The notes beneath the pieces were generated by a model. It was not told where the DNA came from. It saw nothing but the letters and a program-made list of their open reading frames with translations, and did no database searches. A program made the translations under genes and the position numbers. From Ilyomonas sp964249755 (lineage in GTDB: Bacteria > Bacteroidota > Bacteroidia > Chitinophagales > Chitinophagaceae): a stretch of DNA of 64,000 bases. Below, one piece after another: positions 44,342-53,586 of the stretch; position 1 is the first letter of the stretch; each line of letters opens with the position of its first letter. Where the stretch lies: assembly GCA_964249755.1 (NCBI GenBank), contig CAXUDB010000001.1:744001-808000 (forward strand). The letters are read 5' to 3'.

Positions 44342-45811
44342 CTACCAGACAAAAGTGCCAACCGCACCACCGCTTAAGGTTACCGTTGCCTTCTTGTTTC
44401 CGCTGGCAATGTTGAAACTAACAGAAGCATCGCCGTCATTTTCTGCAATCAGCACTTTCTTACCATCAGGTCTTACAAAAACTACATTGTTCAGGTTGCT
44501 GATGGAGGAAGAAGCGATCCTTTTAGAGCCGGGTATTACAAATTTTGACGCATGGGCAATAATGTAATAAGCGACATTGCGCGTAACCGAAGAACCTATT
44601 GTCAGCGCGCCTTTGCAGGTCGTGCAGCCGCCATCGGTATGTGGACCAAAAGAGGCATCGTTGGCTAAATTCCATTCCAGTGCTGTACGGCTCCAGTTGC
44701 GCATACTACCAATAATTACATTTTTTAAATGCCATTTCAGGTCGCCCCCAAAATCGCCGGTTGAGGCGGTGTACTGTTCTGTAAAATAAATATTTTTATC
44801 AGGATAAGCATTGTGTACAGTGCTTAGCGCGCTGATGTCGCCCGCATATAAATGAAAGGCCGATCCGTCTATATATTTGTTAGCGTCTGCATCTCCCAGC
44901 ACCGCTTCCGGATATTGCGGCATATCACAGTTATGATCCCAAGTAATAATTTTGGCAGTAATGCCTGCCGATTGAAACGCGGGTCCCAACGCGGATTTGA
45001 TAAAACTTGCCTGTTCGCCGGCTGTCATCACTAAACTGGGGTTGTTGTCAGGATTCATCGGCTCGTTTTGTGGTGTGACGGCATCAATGGTTATGCCCTG
45101 TGCCTTCATGGCTAAAATGTATTTTACAAAGTAGTTTGCATAGGCGGTGTAGTAAGCCGGCAACAAGCTTCCACCTTTAGTGCTGTTGTTGCTTTTCATC
45201 CATACGGGTGCGCTCCAGGGCGTGGCTATAATTTTTACAGACGGATTAACCGAAATGATATCCTTCAACAACGGAATTAGATCGGTACTGTCATTCGCCA
45301 GACTAAACTTAGCCAGCATTGTATCAGTTTGCCCTGCGGGCACATCATCATACGAAAATACAGAACGGTCTAAGTCTGTAGCGCCTATGCCAATGCGCAG
45401 GTAGCTTACACCGATACCACTACTATCGGTGCCAAACAATTCTTTAATTAAAGCACTGCGGTCGGCTGCATTCAGGTTATGATTAATGACATAAGCACTG
45501 CCGCCCGTTACCGTATAACCAAAACCGTCTATCGTTTGATATTGCTGTGTGCTGTCAACCGTAATGGTGCTAAACGTGTTTGTTGTAGGTGATGTGCTTG
45601 TCGTTTGCTTTTGCAGCAAAGCCGAGCCATTGCCTGTGGTGAGCCAGAAGCTTACATCCAAAGGATTGGCAGGCGTAGCTCCTGCTGTCGTATCCGGTGG
45701 TGGTGTTGGCGTAACCGTTTCTTTGCCGCCTTTGCTGCAGGCACTGGAAGCCACCAAAACACCGGTAATCAGCAAGGCAAAAACGAAATGATGTCGTATT
45801 GTAAATTTCAT
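44342..45811 (-). CDS. GH30-family glycoside hydrolase lipoprotein
   Basis: 489 residues. Lipobox A-S-S-A-C (C25) with a Thr/Pro-rich linker, so surface- or periplasm-anchored. IDGFGYTVTGGSAYVI opens the catalytic barrel; acid/base Glu in VTPQNEPMN (~235) and nucleophile Glu in IYFTEQYT (~330), the two GH30 catalytic residues; the C-terminal beta domain (RPDGKKVLIAENDG) is typical. Likely acts on beta-glucosyl or glucosylceramide-like substrates. It interrupts the lipid A genes between lpxC/fabZ and the lipid kinase. Confidence 0.9.
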   Translation of the reverse strand: MKFTIRHHFVFALLITGVLVASSACSKGGKETVTPTPPPDTTAGATPANPLDVSFWLTTGNGSALLQKQTTSTSPTTNTFSTITVDSTQQYQTIDGFGYTVTGGSAYVINHNLNAADRSALIKELFGTDSSGIGVSYLRIGIGATDLDRSVFSYDDVPAGQTDTMLAKFSLANDSTDLIPLLKDIISVNPSVKIIATPWSAPVWMKSNNSTKGGSLLPAYYTAYANYFVKYILAMKAQGITIDAVTPQNEPMNPDNNPSLVMTAGEQASFIKSALGPAFQSAGITAKIITWDHNCDMPQYPEAVLGDADANKYIDGSAFHLYAGDISALSTVHNAYPDKNIYFTEQYTASTGDFGGDLKWHLKNVIIGSMRNWSRTALEWNLANDASFGPHTDGGCTTCKGALTIGSSVTRNVAYYIIAHASKFVIPGSKRIASSSISNLNNVVFVRPDGKKVLIAENDGDASVSFNIASGNKKATVTLSGGAVGTFVW

Positions 45812-45944
45812 ATGGGAATCATTTAATAAGAACTGTTGAAATTATATGTTGAATATGGAACTGATGTTTTTGCAGCAAACCGGTTAACCATATAAAGATA
45901 GCTTTTATAGAACCGAAGACACTTTACATTATTACTACCATGCG

Positions 45945-46850
45945 TCAAGGTTGTATCAGTTGAAAACAATTCTTTAGAATCTTTGCCTCAAATACATCGC
46001 TTGTTTCTGCCGGGTCGCCATCAATATGAAAAGGAGCTTGCTTTAAATTCCTGATTTTGATGCAGGGCGATTGAAAATACAGCACCCCGTTTTTCTGCAT
46101 GTCGTCCACTATCTTTTGCAGCTTGTTATTGCCACGTATTTGTTTCAGTATGGCAAAAGGCAGCCGCGCTTTGTTCATCTTCTGCACAACCACAATGTCC
46201 AGCAAACCATCCGTAAGGCTTGCCTGCGGGGCAATGGTTACGTTGTTGCCAAACTGGTTGCTGTTGGCAATGGAAATGAAATAAGCATCCGTATAAAAAG
46301 TAAAGTCGTCTGTGGTGACTTCAAACTGGTAGGGCTGCGCTTTAAAATAATTAATGAGGCTTTGTTGTGTGTAAGTAAACAATCCTCGTGTGGCTTTCTC
46401 TGCAAAATCGTGTGCCACTTTTGCATCGAAGCCGATGCCGCTTAACATGCACGAGAAGTGTTGGTTGATAGTAAACGCATCGGTAGGTTTTGCGGTGCCG
46501 GTAAACAGCAGTTGCAATGCCTGCAATGGTTTGGAAGGTATATTGGCAGCCCTTGCCAGCCCATTGCCGCTGCCCAAAGGTATGATACCAAAATGCAGAT
46601 GGTCCATATCACGCAGGGCGTCGACAACCTGTCTTACCGTGCCGTCGCCGCCGATGATGACCACATCTGTAAATGCTCCGTCCCTTATTTTTTCTTTCAG
46701 TAAAAAGTACTTGCCCTCGGCGTTGGTTTCTTCTACATCGTAAGCAATGCCTTTGCCTTCCGTTACCGATCTTATAGAGAACAACAAAGGCCCTTTCTTC
46801 ACTGTACCCGAAAGAGGATTAACCAGGTACATAATTTTCCGTTCCTTCAC
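45945..46850 (-). CDS. Diacylglycerol/sphingosine kinase-type lipid kinase
   Basis: 301 residues, DAGK catalytic family (YegS/DgkB type). NPLSGT near the N-terminus, GGDGTVRQVVDAL (~63-75) as the ATP loop, PLGSGNGLARA (~93-103) and the C-terminal HIDGDPAE are all conserved. No TM helix; acts at the cytoplasmic face on diacylglycerol or, in sphingolipid-making Bacteroidota, possibly a sphingoid base (inference). Confidence 0.9.
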   Translation of the reverse strand: MKERKIMYLVNPLSGTVKKGPLLFSIRSVTEGKGIAYDVEETNAEGKYFLLKEKIRDGAFTDVVIIGGDGTVRQVVDALRDMDHLHFGIIPLGSGNGLARAANIPSKPLQALQLLFTGTAKPTDAFTINQHFSCMLSGIGFDAKVAHDFAEKATRGLFTYTQQSLINYFKAQPYQFEVTTDDFTFYTDAYFISIANSNQFGNNVTIAPQASLTDGLLDIVVVQKMNKARLPFAILKQIRGNNKLQKIVDDMQKNGVLYFQSPCIKIRNLKQAPFHIDGDPAETSDVFEAKILKNCFQLIQP

Positions 46851-46963
46851 ACAATCGTATTTAGCGGGTTTCTTTACTCATAAAAATAATGCCATTAGAA
46901 GCAGCATTACAATAAGCGGTACAAAGAGAGTCAATCCGGTTCAATAGAGAGCAAACAGATGTG

Positions 46964-47932
46964 TTAATGATTATCGGTAGACCCAGCAGACGCAGGCTGT
47001 TTGATTTTAGAAAAAATAACGGCGCCGGCAATGCAAACTACAATTACGCCCAGCGACAGATAAATGGAGATGTGCACATACGATTCAATCAGCATTTTTA
47101 CCCCTATAAACACCAGCACCAAAGCAATGCCCTGTTGCAGATATTGAAACTGGTCAGCCGCGCCACGCAGTAAAAAAAACAGGCTGCGCAAACCCAGCAC
47201 CGCAAATACATTGCTGGAATAAATGACCATGATATCATCCGGTGCAAACGGAACGTTTGCCTTCTCTCGCACCAGGCTCACCACCGTAGGAATACTGTCG
47301 AAAGCGAATAAAATATCGGTGCCTGCCAGCATAAAAATCACGATGGATAAGGTTGTAAAAAAAAGTTTGCCGTCTTCTCTTACGGTGTATTTTCCTTCAG
47401 GGTTGCTATGGCTGATGCGCACAACCCGGTTGATGATTTTGAACACCGTAGATTCCTGCGGGTTAAATTCCTCTTCCCCTTTTTGAAAAAACAATTTAAA
47501 GCCGGTGTATAACAGGAACACACCAAAGACATACAGTACCCAATGGAATCGGTTGATAAGTTCAATGCCGACAGCAATAAACACAATGCGCAGAACGATA
47601 GCCAGCAGCACGCCTATCAGCAAGGCCCTTCCAATGTCGCGCTCATTAATTTTCAGGTAAGAAAAAATAAGGATGAACACAAACACATTATCAATGCTAA
47701 GGCTCCACTCCATCAGGTAAGCACTGATGTATTTGGTAGCGATGTGCGTGTCTTTTTCTATCCAGATAAATCCCCAGAAGAGTAACGATAAGCCTACCCA
47801 CAGCAGCGTTTGCAGCAAGGCTTTTTTTATGGTAATAACAGAATTTTTCTTGCTGATCACACCCAGGTCAAACACCAGCGCCACCAGCAGGGCAAGACCA
47901 AATACAAGATACGTAACTGTTGTTCTGTCCAT
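46964..47932 (-). CDS. TerC/Alx-family membrane protein
   Basis: 322 residues from the ATG at 47932 (an open frame extends 26 codons into a repetitive region). About nine TM helices; SLSIDNVFVFILIFSYL and AGTDILFAFDSIPTVVSL are the two TerC signature segments with acidic residues in the membrane. Alx/TerC proteins export manganese or support metal loading of exported enzymes. A ~50-bp low-complexity (GTGAG-rich) stretch separates it from lpxD. Confidence 0.93.
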   Translation of the reverse strand: MDRTTVTYLVFGLALLVALVFDLGVISKKNSVITIKKALLQTLLWVGLSLLFWGFIWIEKDTHIATKYISAYLMEWSLSIDNVFVFILIFSYLKINERDIGRALLIGVLLAIVLRIVFIAVGIELINRFHWVLYVFGVFLLYTGFKLFFQKGEEEFNPQESTVFKIINRVVRISHSNPEGKYTVREDGKLFFTTLSIVIFMLAGTDILFAFDSIPTVVSLVREKANVPFAPDDIMVIYSSNVFAVLGLRSLFFLLRGAADQFQYLQQGIALVLVFIGVKMLIESYVHISIYLSLGVIVVCIAGAVIFSKIKQPASAGSTDNH

Positions 47933-48030
47933 GGAAAATGGTGAGGAGTGAGTGGTGTAAAGTGAGCGGTGAGTAATGAATAGTGAGTTGAGAATCGCAC
48001 ATACAATCAATTGTATTTTCTCCCCACTTA

Positions 48031-49089
48031 CTATGAATCAATTGTTACCCGTTCGGCTAATAGCTGCTGCACTAATTTTTCCAGTTCGGCAATGCGCCTT
48101 TCCATTTCGGGCAGATTGCGGCTTAGTGCCTGGCTGCGCAGGGCGGATGTATAATCAAATGCGGGTGAGCCTGTAACGGCTGCATTAGGTGTTTTGATAG
48201 ACTTGCTCACCCCACTTTGCGCATTGATTTTTGCACCATCGGCAATGTGCAGATGCCCCACAATGCCGGCCTGTCCGCCAATCATTACATTGCTGCCAAT
48301 CTTAGTGCTGCCACTTACACCGGCCTGCGCTGCCATTACGGTGTTCATGCCCACTTCCACATTGTGCGCGATCTGTATCAGGTTGTCCAGCTTCGCGCCT
48401 TTGTGTATGATGGTGGAGCCAATGGTGGCTCGGTCTATTGCTGCATTAGCACCAATCTCCACATAATCTTCAATCACTACATTGCCAATCTGCGGTATTT
48501 TTTTATAAGTGCCATCGGGCTGCGGCGCAAAGCCAAAGCCATCGCCGCCTATTACGGCACCGGCATGGATGGTTACGTTCCTGCCAATGATACAATCGTT
48601 ATAAACCTTTACGCCGGGATACAAGATGGTGTTGTCGCTGATGCTTACGTTGTTCCCGATGTATACACCGGGAAACAGCTTTACGTTATTTCCAATCTGA
48701 GCATTGGCACCGATGTAGGTAAAAGCTCCTACGAAAACACTTTCGCCCAGGCTTGCTGTATCGGTAATATAAGAAGGTTGCTGAACGCCGGTGAGTTGCT
48801 GCGTCATGATCTCCTGGTATTTACGCAGCAACGCAGCAAAAGCAGAGTAGGCATCGGCAACGCGAATGAGCGTTGCGGCTACAGGTTCTTTCAGTTCCTG
48901 TGCCTTGTTAACGATGATGATGGAGGCTTTCGTGGTATATAAAAACTCTTCGTATTTCGGATTGGCAAGAAACGTAAGCTGACCCTGTCTTGCCTCTTCT
49001 ATCTTTCCAAAAGAACTAACGGCTACCGAGTTGTCGCCTTCTGTTTCGCCGTTAAGCATCATGGCTATTTGCGTTGCGCTGAATTGCAT
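48031..49089 (-). CDS. lpxD: UDP-3-O-acylglucosamine N-acyltransferase LpxD
   Basis: 352 residues from the ATG at 49089 (MQFSATQIAMML), 11 codons inside the longest frame. N-terminal uridine-binding domain ~1-95, hexapeptide beta helix ~100-315 with the catalytic His in QIAHNVEVG (~240), C-terminal coiled helix. Third acylation step of lipid A. It follows the HD hydrolase by a short gap, as in other Bacteroidota. Confidence 0.96.
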   Translation of the reverse strand: MQFSATQIAMMLNGETEGDNSVAVSSFGKIEEARQGQLTFLANPKYEEFLYTTKASIIIVNKAQELKEPVAATLIRVADAYSAFAALLRKYQEIMTQQLTGVQQPSYITDTASLGESVFVGAFTYIGANAQIGNNVKLFPGVYIGNNVSISDNTILYPGVKVYNDCIIGRNVTIHAGAVIGGDGFGFAPQPDGTYKKIPQIGNVVIEDYVEIGANAAIDRATIGSTIIHKGAKLDNLIQIAHNVEVGMNTVMAAQAGVSGSTKIGSNVMIGGQAGIVGHLHIADGAKINAQSGVSKSIKTPNAAVTGSPAFDYTSALRSQALSRNLPEMERRIAELEKLVQQLLAERVTIDS

Positions 49090-49125
49090 AGATTGGCTAT
49101 AAATATTTTGTAAACCTAACAACCG

Positions 49126-50340
49126 TTACCTTAATTGACAAATGTAAAATTTTTTGACAGGCATAGAAAAATTCGTGTTAATGAGCGGATGATCTACCTG
49201 CGAGATGTCCCTCACATCGCCATTTTTAAATAGAATGTTTACATGTTCATCAGTCAGTTTGTACGCTGTGTTTTCGGCAATGCCGGTAAAGGCAAGATAG
49301 CCCGCTTCGTATTCAGAGATGCGAAGCCGCCTGGCTATAGCTTTGCGAATCTTCAGCAACACAGCTTCCTCCACCGGTTCGTTCTGCAGCGTGCACTTCA
49401 GCAGGTTGCGGTTTAACAAGCCTGCGCTGAGTGTTGACAGCACCACATCCCCGTGCTCGCTCCATCGCTTTACGGCAAACATCACATCCGCATCATCAAT
49501 ACGGCAAAAGCTTTCAATTAATTGTTCCGGCTGATGTTTGTCATTGGCTAAAAAATAATCTACCGGCGATCCGGTATGCAATTGTTTGTCTTCCGGCTGA
49601 TAAATTTCTTTTACCCGTTCAATAATTTTTACCAGCATCATTTCGGTAGCCAGTACCGCACGGTGCAGATACACCTGCCAATACATCTGACGCCGCGCCA
49701 CCAGAAATTTTTCTGCGCTGTAAACGGCTTTTTCTTCAATCATTAACTCGCCATTGTGCACAGCCAGCATTTTTAAAATACGGTCGTAGCCAATAACGCC
49801 TTCACTTACGCCGGTGTAAAAACTGTCGCGGGTGAGATAGTCCATACGGTCCACATCCACCTGACCGCTAATGAGGCTGTGCAGAAAATACTTCGGATAG
49901 TTGTTAGTAAAAATGTCAATGGCAAGCGACAATCGTCCACCCAAATCCTCATTCATGCGGTGCATGATGCGCAATCCCATTTCTTCATGGTTGGCCTGTG
50001 GCACCAGCAAGTTTTCGAGGGCATGGGAATAAGGTCCGTGACCAATGTCGTGAAGCAGGCTAGCCGCCTTTACTGCTTCGCCTTCTTCTTCGCTGATGTC
50101 AACACCCTTATTACACAGCTCGCTTACTGCCTGGCAAGCCAGATGATAAGCGCCGAGCGAATGATGAAACCGTGTATGCACCGCACCAGGATAAACAAAC
50201 GAAGCCAGCGCCATCTGGTGGATGCGCCGCAAACGCTGATACCACGGGTGAGAAATGATATCGAACACCAGCGGTGTATTAAGTGTGATGAAACCATAAA
50301 CGGGATCGTTGATGATTTTGCGCTGCCTGAGTTTGCTCAT
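49126..50340 (-). CDS. HD-domain phosphohydrolase (dGTPase-like)
   Basis: 404 residues. HD metal site: H in RFHHSLGAYHLA (~55), LLHDIGHGPYSHALE (~90) and the later D in ISGQVDVDRMDYLTRD. Resembles the dNTP triphosphohydrolase-like HD proteins encoded beside lpxD in many Bacteroidota. Substrate unknown. On the minus strand TACTTTTG (50368-50361) ahead of the gene fits the -7 element, giving a leader of ~15 nt, but the -33 partner is not at 19 bp. Confidence 0.85.
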   Translation of the reverse strand: MSKLRQRKIINDPVYGFITLNTPLVFDIISHPWYQRLRRIHQMALASFVYPGAVHTRFHHSLGAYHLACQAVSELCNKGVDISEEEGEAVKAASLLHDIGHGPYSHALENLLVPQANHEEMGLRIMHRMNEDLGGRLSLAIDIFTNNYPKYFLHSLISGQVDVDRMDYLTRDSFYTGVSEGVIGYDRILKMLAVHNGELMIEEKAVYSAEKFLVARRQMYWQVYLHRAVLATEMMLVKIIERVKEIYQPEDKQLHTGSPVDYFLANDKHQPEQLIESFCRIDDADVMFAVKRWSEHGDVVLSTLSAGLLNRNLLKCTLQNEPVEEAVLLKIRKAIARRLRISEYEAGYLAFTGIAENTAYKLTDEHVNILFKNGDVRDISQVDHPLINTNFSMPVKKFYICQLR

Positions 50341-50857
50341 ACAAAGAGAAAGCTATCTATCAAAAGTAATGCTTGAAAAGAGCAAAGCGGGAATTTGTTC
50401 AATGGAGTTGGCTCTTATTATTGTTTCGTTTGCTAAACTTACAATTACTGCTATTTGGTTTTAAAAGTGAAGTAAACTGAACAAGTAAACAGCCTTGTAT
50501 CCCGGATAAATTATAAAAAACGGCAAGCAAAGAAGCTTTTGTTTCTATACTTTGGTAATACCTAGACTATAATCCTACAATCCTTTCCACTCTTTTATTT
50601 ACTGAAACGAAGAAAAGAAATAGGGCGGCACTTGTTTTTATTGGCTTTCGATAAGGAAATAAAGTTACGTTTCCAGCTTTTAATTAACCTAACTAATGGG
50701 TTTTAATCTTTCTCAGCCTTTTTTCTGTTTGCCATTTATCCTTCTATTTTTCCATTAACCATTTTCAAAGAAAGGGCGATAAATCTTATAGTGCTGATAA
50801 TCAATTTATTGTAGTTAGGCAGATTCCTTACACGGCAAATTACCTTACAAAAGTTGG
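50341..50857. other. AT-rich intergenic region between divergent lpxD and padR operons
   Basis: No gene or strong hairpin is seen. It holds the candidate -7 box for the HD gene (50361-50368) at one end and the padR promoter/operator (50858-50896) just past the other. This is the switch point where gene orientation changes from minus to plus. Confidence 0.4.
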
Positions 50858-50876
50858 TACTATGTGTTGCATAGTA
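50858..50876. promoter_or_regulatory. Putative PadR operator, 19-bp palindrome
   Basis: TACTATG-TGTTG-CATAGTA, a perfect 7-bp inverted repeat with a 5-bp centre. It covers the -33 TTG (50867-50869) of the padR-pspC promoter, the position expected for autorepression. ATG..CAT half sites fit PadR-family operators in general. Confidence 0.6.
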
Positions 50877-50896
50877 GTAAATAATCTCTATTTTTG
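50867..50896 (+). promoter_or_regulatory. Bacteroidota promoter of padR-pspC
   Basis: -33 TTG at 50867-50869, exactly 19 bp, then -7 TATTTTTG at 50889-50896: a full match to the Bacteroidota housekeeping consensus TTG-N19-TAnnTTTG. Predicted start ~50903, leader ~65 nt to the ATG at 50968. Confidence 0.75.
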
Positions 50897-50967
50897 TGTT
50901 GTCAAAATGAAATTCTATTGTATGAACAAAGCATTCCTCCTAACCAAACCAGATTAAAATCTTACGT

Positions 50968-51369
50968 ATGGATATTCAAAATACACAAAGCCAGATGCGC
51001 AAAGGCGTGCTTGAGTTTTGTATTCTCTCCATCATCAAGCAGGGCGAAGTGTACCCGAGCGATATTGTAGAAAGAATGAAGGCCGCCAACCTGCATATCC
51101 TGGAAGGCACCCTCTACCCATTGTTAACGCGACTGAAAAATGCCGGCTACCTTACTTATCGTTGGGTAGAAAGCATTAGCGGACCGCCCCGCAAATATTT
51201 TGTGATGACAGAGGAAGGCATCTCCTTTTACAACGAACTGGAGCGCACCTGGCGCGAGCTGGCTGACGCCGTACATACGCTGACACAGCCTGCAGCAACA
51301 ACCATCATCACGACCGACACAACAGAAGATACCACCAACAATAACCAATCAAATCGTTTAGAATTATGA
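50968..51369 (+). CDS. PadR-family transcriptional regulator
   Basis: 133 residues. Winged helix with KGVLEFCILSIIKQGEVYPSDIVERM and LEGTLYPLLTRLKNAGYLTYRW, the PadR signature, then SGPPRKYFVMTEEG; a short helical tail and a Thr/Asn-rich end replace the long dimer helix. Its stop overlaps the pspC start (ATGA at 51366-51369). Likely represses its own operon through the palindrome at 50858 (inference). Confidence 0.93.
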   Translation: MDIQNTQSQMRKGVLEFCILSIIKQGEVYPSDIVERMKAANLHILEGTLYPLLTRLKNAGYLTYRWVESISGPPRKYFVMTEEGISFYNELERTWRELADAVHTLTQPAATTIITTDTTEDTTNNNQSNRLEL

Positions 51370-53525
51370 AAAAGGTAATCAACATAAATTTCCAGGGCAG
51401 GGTAATACCGATAGAGGAAACCGCCTACGAAATACTGAAACAATATGTAGATAGCCTGCGCCGCTACTTTGTAAATGAAGAAGGCAAGGAAGAAATTATC
51501 AATGATATTGAAAGCCGTATTGCCGAGCTGTTTGGCGAGACGCTGAAAAAAGGCGGCACCTGCATTACCGATGCCGATGTAAACGCCATTATTAACAGTA
51601 TTGGACGCCCCGAAGATTTTGACGGCGATGGCGAAGAGGAAAAAGTAAAAAGCCGGGTGTATGAAGAAAGCACCGGCGGCAACTACACTTATACCCGCGG
51701 CGAGCGGCTGTACCGCACGGAGAATAATAAAGTGATTGCCGGCGTGTGCGGTGGTATCGCTTCTTATTTTGGCGTAGATGCTATGCTCGTCCGCATCCTG
51801 TTTATCATTTGCGCGTTTGCGGGTTTTGGGCTGCTGGTTTATATCGTGTTGTGGATCGCTGTTCCCAGCACGGCTTCCACGGTGATCGGCTCTGCCAAAA
51901 AGCGCCTGCTGCGCGACCCCGAAGATAAGCTCATCGGCGGTGTATGCCGCGGACTGGCGTATTATTTCGGGGTGAATGTATGGGTACCGCGCGCCATCTT
52001 CCTGATCCCGTTTTTTACGGTCGTATTTCGCTGGAACGACTGGGGTATGTTTCATTATCCCAACTTCTTCTCGGTGTCCTTCAGCCCGGCTGCTTTTCTT
52101 ACTTATATCATTCTCTGGATTGTATTGCCCGAGGCAAAATCTTCCTCGGACCGCTTGGAGATGAAAGGTGAAAAGGTAGACATCAACTCTATTAAAAACA
52201 ATATTGCCAGCGAAATGAAAGGTGTAGGCGAGCGGGTAAGCAAATTTAGCAAAGAAGCCACGGCTTTTGCTGCGGAAACCGGCAAGCAGTTTACCACCAA
52301 AGGCAAACAGTTTAGCGGCGAAGTATCACAAACGGCACGCAAAAGCGGCAGAGGGTTGGGCAATGCCATTGCCTTGCTGATTAAGATTTTTGTTTACTTC
52401 ATTGTGGGTTGTGTCCTCTTTTCGATTGTAAGCGCTCTGTTTGTTGCGGGTGTTGCCATGATCGGGTTGTTGCCTATTACCAATTACGTATTAGACAACG
52501 GATGGCAAACGGCTTTTGCCTGGGGAACGCTACTCTTTATCTGGGTGCCGGTAATTTCGATTATCACTACTGTTATCCGTCGCCTGGCGAAGATGAAAGG
52601 CAGCAGCACCATCCTGCGCACTTCGCTTTGGTCTCTGTGGCTGTTAGGTCTGGCTTGCGTAATCGGGCTGGTTATTTCTTTCAGCAATAACTTTCGCTAC
52701 AGCAGCACACCTAACGAACAGAACATTTCCCTGGCAGATGCTAAAACGGACAAACTAGAAGTGCGCGCCAGCCGCTTAGGCGCTTATTATCACCGCTATA
52801 ACTGGCTGCATTTTGAACCGTTTGCCGACGTGGACGAAGACACGGCTTACATCAATAACCTAAGGGTAAGAGTGGTGAAGGCAGAAGGCGACAGCTTTTA
52901 TGTAAAACTGCTGAAAATGAGTGATGGACCTACCCGCGCAGAGGCCAACCGGCTAAGGGATGCCATAGAATACAACGCCACACAGAAAGACAGCGTTCTT
53001 ACCCTTTCGAAAGGCATTGCCATTAACCGCGAGGAGAAATTCAGGAACCAACATGTGTATGTTACGGTAGCCGTTCCGGTAGGAAAAAGAATCCTGATTG
53101 CCGGCAGCGTGAACGACTGGAATGGCAATGTGCACTTTGGATTTCGTAACGATGAGTACTGGCGCAACTACGACCACTGGAATGGCGACGAAAGAGAATA
53201 TGACTGGGACCAGGATGTAGAGTATGTAATGACGAAAGAAGGGCTGAAAAGAGCCGACGGCAAAGTAGAAAACGAGGATGAGGAGAATGATAATGACAAC
53301 AGCGGTGACGAGGATGATAAGCTGCAGGAGTATAAGCGCAGCCGCGAGGAACTGGAGCAGAAACGCGAAAAGCTGGAACTGCAAAAACAACAAATTGACA
53401 GTGAACTGAACCGTTATAAAGACACAGTTCCGGCTTTACCCAAAACGCCTCCTGTTAAGACGGCTTCCATCATGCGTCCGTCGGCGAGCATTTCAAATAT
53501 CCTGTTATCGAAACTGGCGATATAA
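51366..53525 (+). CDS. Multi-domain PspC-family membrane protein
   Basis: 719 residues. N-terminal ~1-95 cytoplasmic domain; two PspC domains, NNKVIAGVCGGIASYFGVD (~120-170) and EDKLIGGVCRGLAYYFGVN (~180-257); helical linker; further TM segments ~340-365, ~380-405 and ~420-440; a large C-terminal beta region (~455-620) and an acidic stretch followed by a coiled coil ~655-690 rich in E, K, Q. PspC proteins take part in envelope-stress sensing. The PadR+PspC pair with overlapping ATGA is a standard Bacteroidota arrangement. Confidence 0.92.
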   Translation: MKKVININFQGRVIPIEETAYEILKQYVDSLRRYFVNEEGKEEIINDIESRIAELFGETLKKGGTCITDADVNAIINSIGRPEDFDGDGEEEKVKSRVYEESTGGNYTYTRGERLYRTENNKVIAGVCGGIASYFGVDAMLVRILFIICAFAGFGLLVYIVLWIAVPSTASTVIGSAKKRLLRDPEDKLIGGVCRGLAYYFGVNVWVPRAIFLIPFFTVVFRWNDWGMFHYPNFFSVSFSPAAFLTYIILWIVLPEAKSSSDRLEMKGEKVDINSIKNNIASEMKGVGERVSKFSKEATAFAAETGKQFTTKGKQFSGEVSQTARKSGRGLGNAIALLIKIFVYFIVGCVLFSIVSALFVAGVAMIGLLPITNYVLDNGWQTAFAWGTLLFIWVPVISIITTVIRRLAKMKGSSTILRTSLWSLWLLGLACVIGLVISFSNNFRYSSTPNEQNISLADAKTDKLEVRASRLGAYYHRYNWLHFEPFADVDEDTAYINNLRVRVVKAEGDSFYVKLLKMSDGPTRAEANRLRDAIEYNATQKDSVLTLSKGIAINREEKFRNQHVYVTVAVPVGKRILIAGSVNDWNGNVHFGFRNDEYWRNYDHWNGDEREYDWDQDVEYVMTKEGLKRADGKVENEDEENDNDNSGDEDDKLQEYKRSREELEQKREKLELQKQQIDSELNRYKDTVPALPKTPPVKTASIMRPSASISNILLSKLAI

Positions 53526-53544
53526 ACGAGGTTTATTGTTGGTA

Positions 53545-53586
53545 GAAGAATCCCCCTTTCTCCTTGAAGGCGGGGTTCTTCGTTTT
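53545..53586 (+). terminator. Terminator of padR-pspC
   Basis: GAAGAATCCCC pairs with GGGGTTCTTC (one bulged T) across a 16-base loop and is followed by GTTTTT. It starts 20 bp after the pspC stop. Confidence 0.75.

Noticed and set aside
47941..47990. GTGAG-rich low-complexity stretch as an array or CRISPR-like repeat
   Set aside because: Irregular units without spacers; common AT/GA-type intergenic low complexity.
50898..50911. GTCAAAATGAAAT match to the kdp activator motif after the padR promoter
   Set aside because: Single site, no partner, downstream of a housekeeping promoter.
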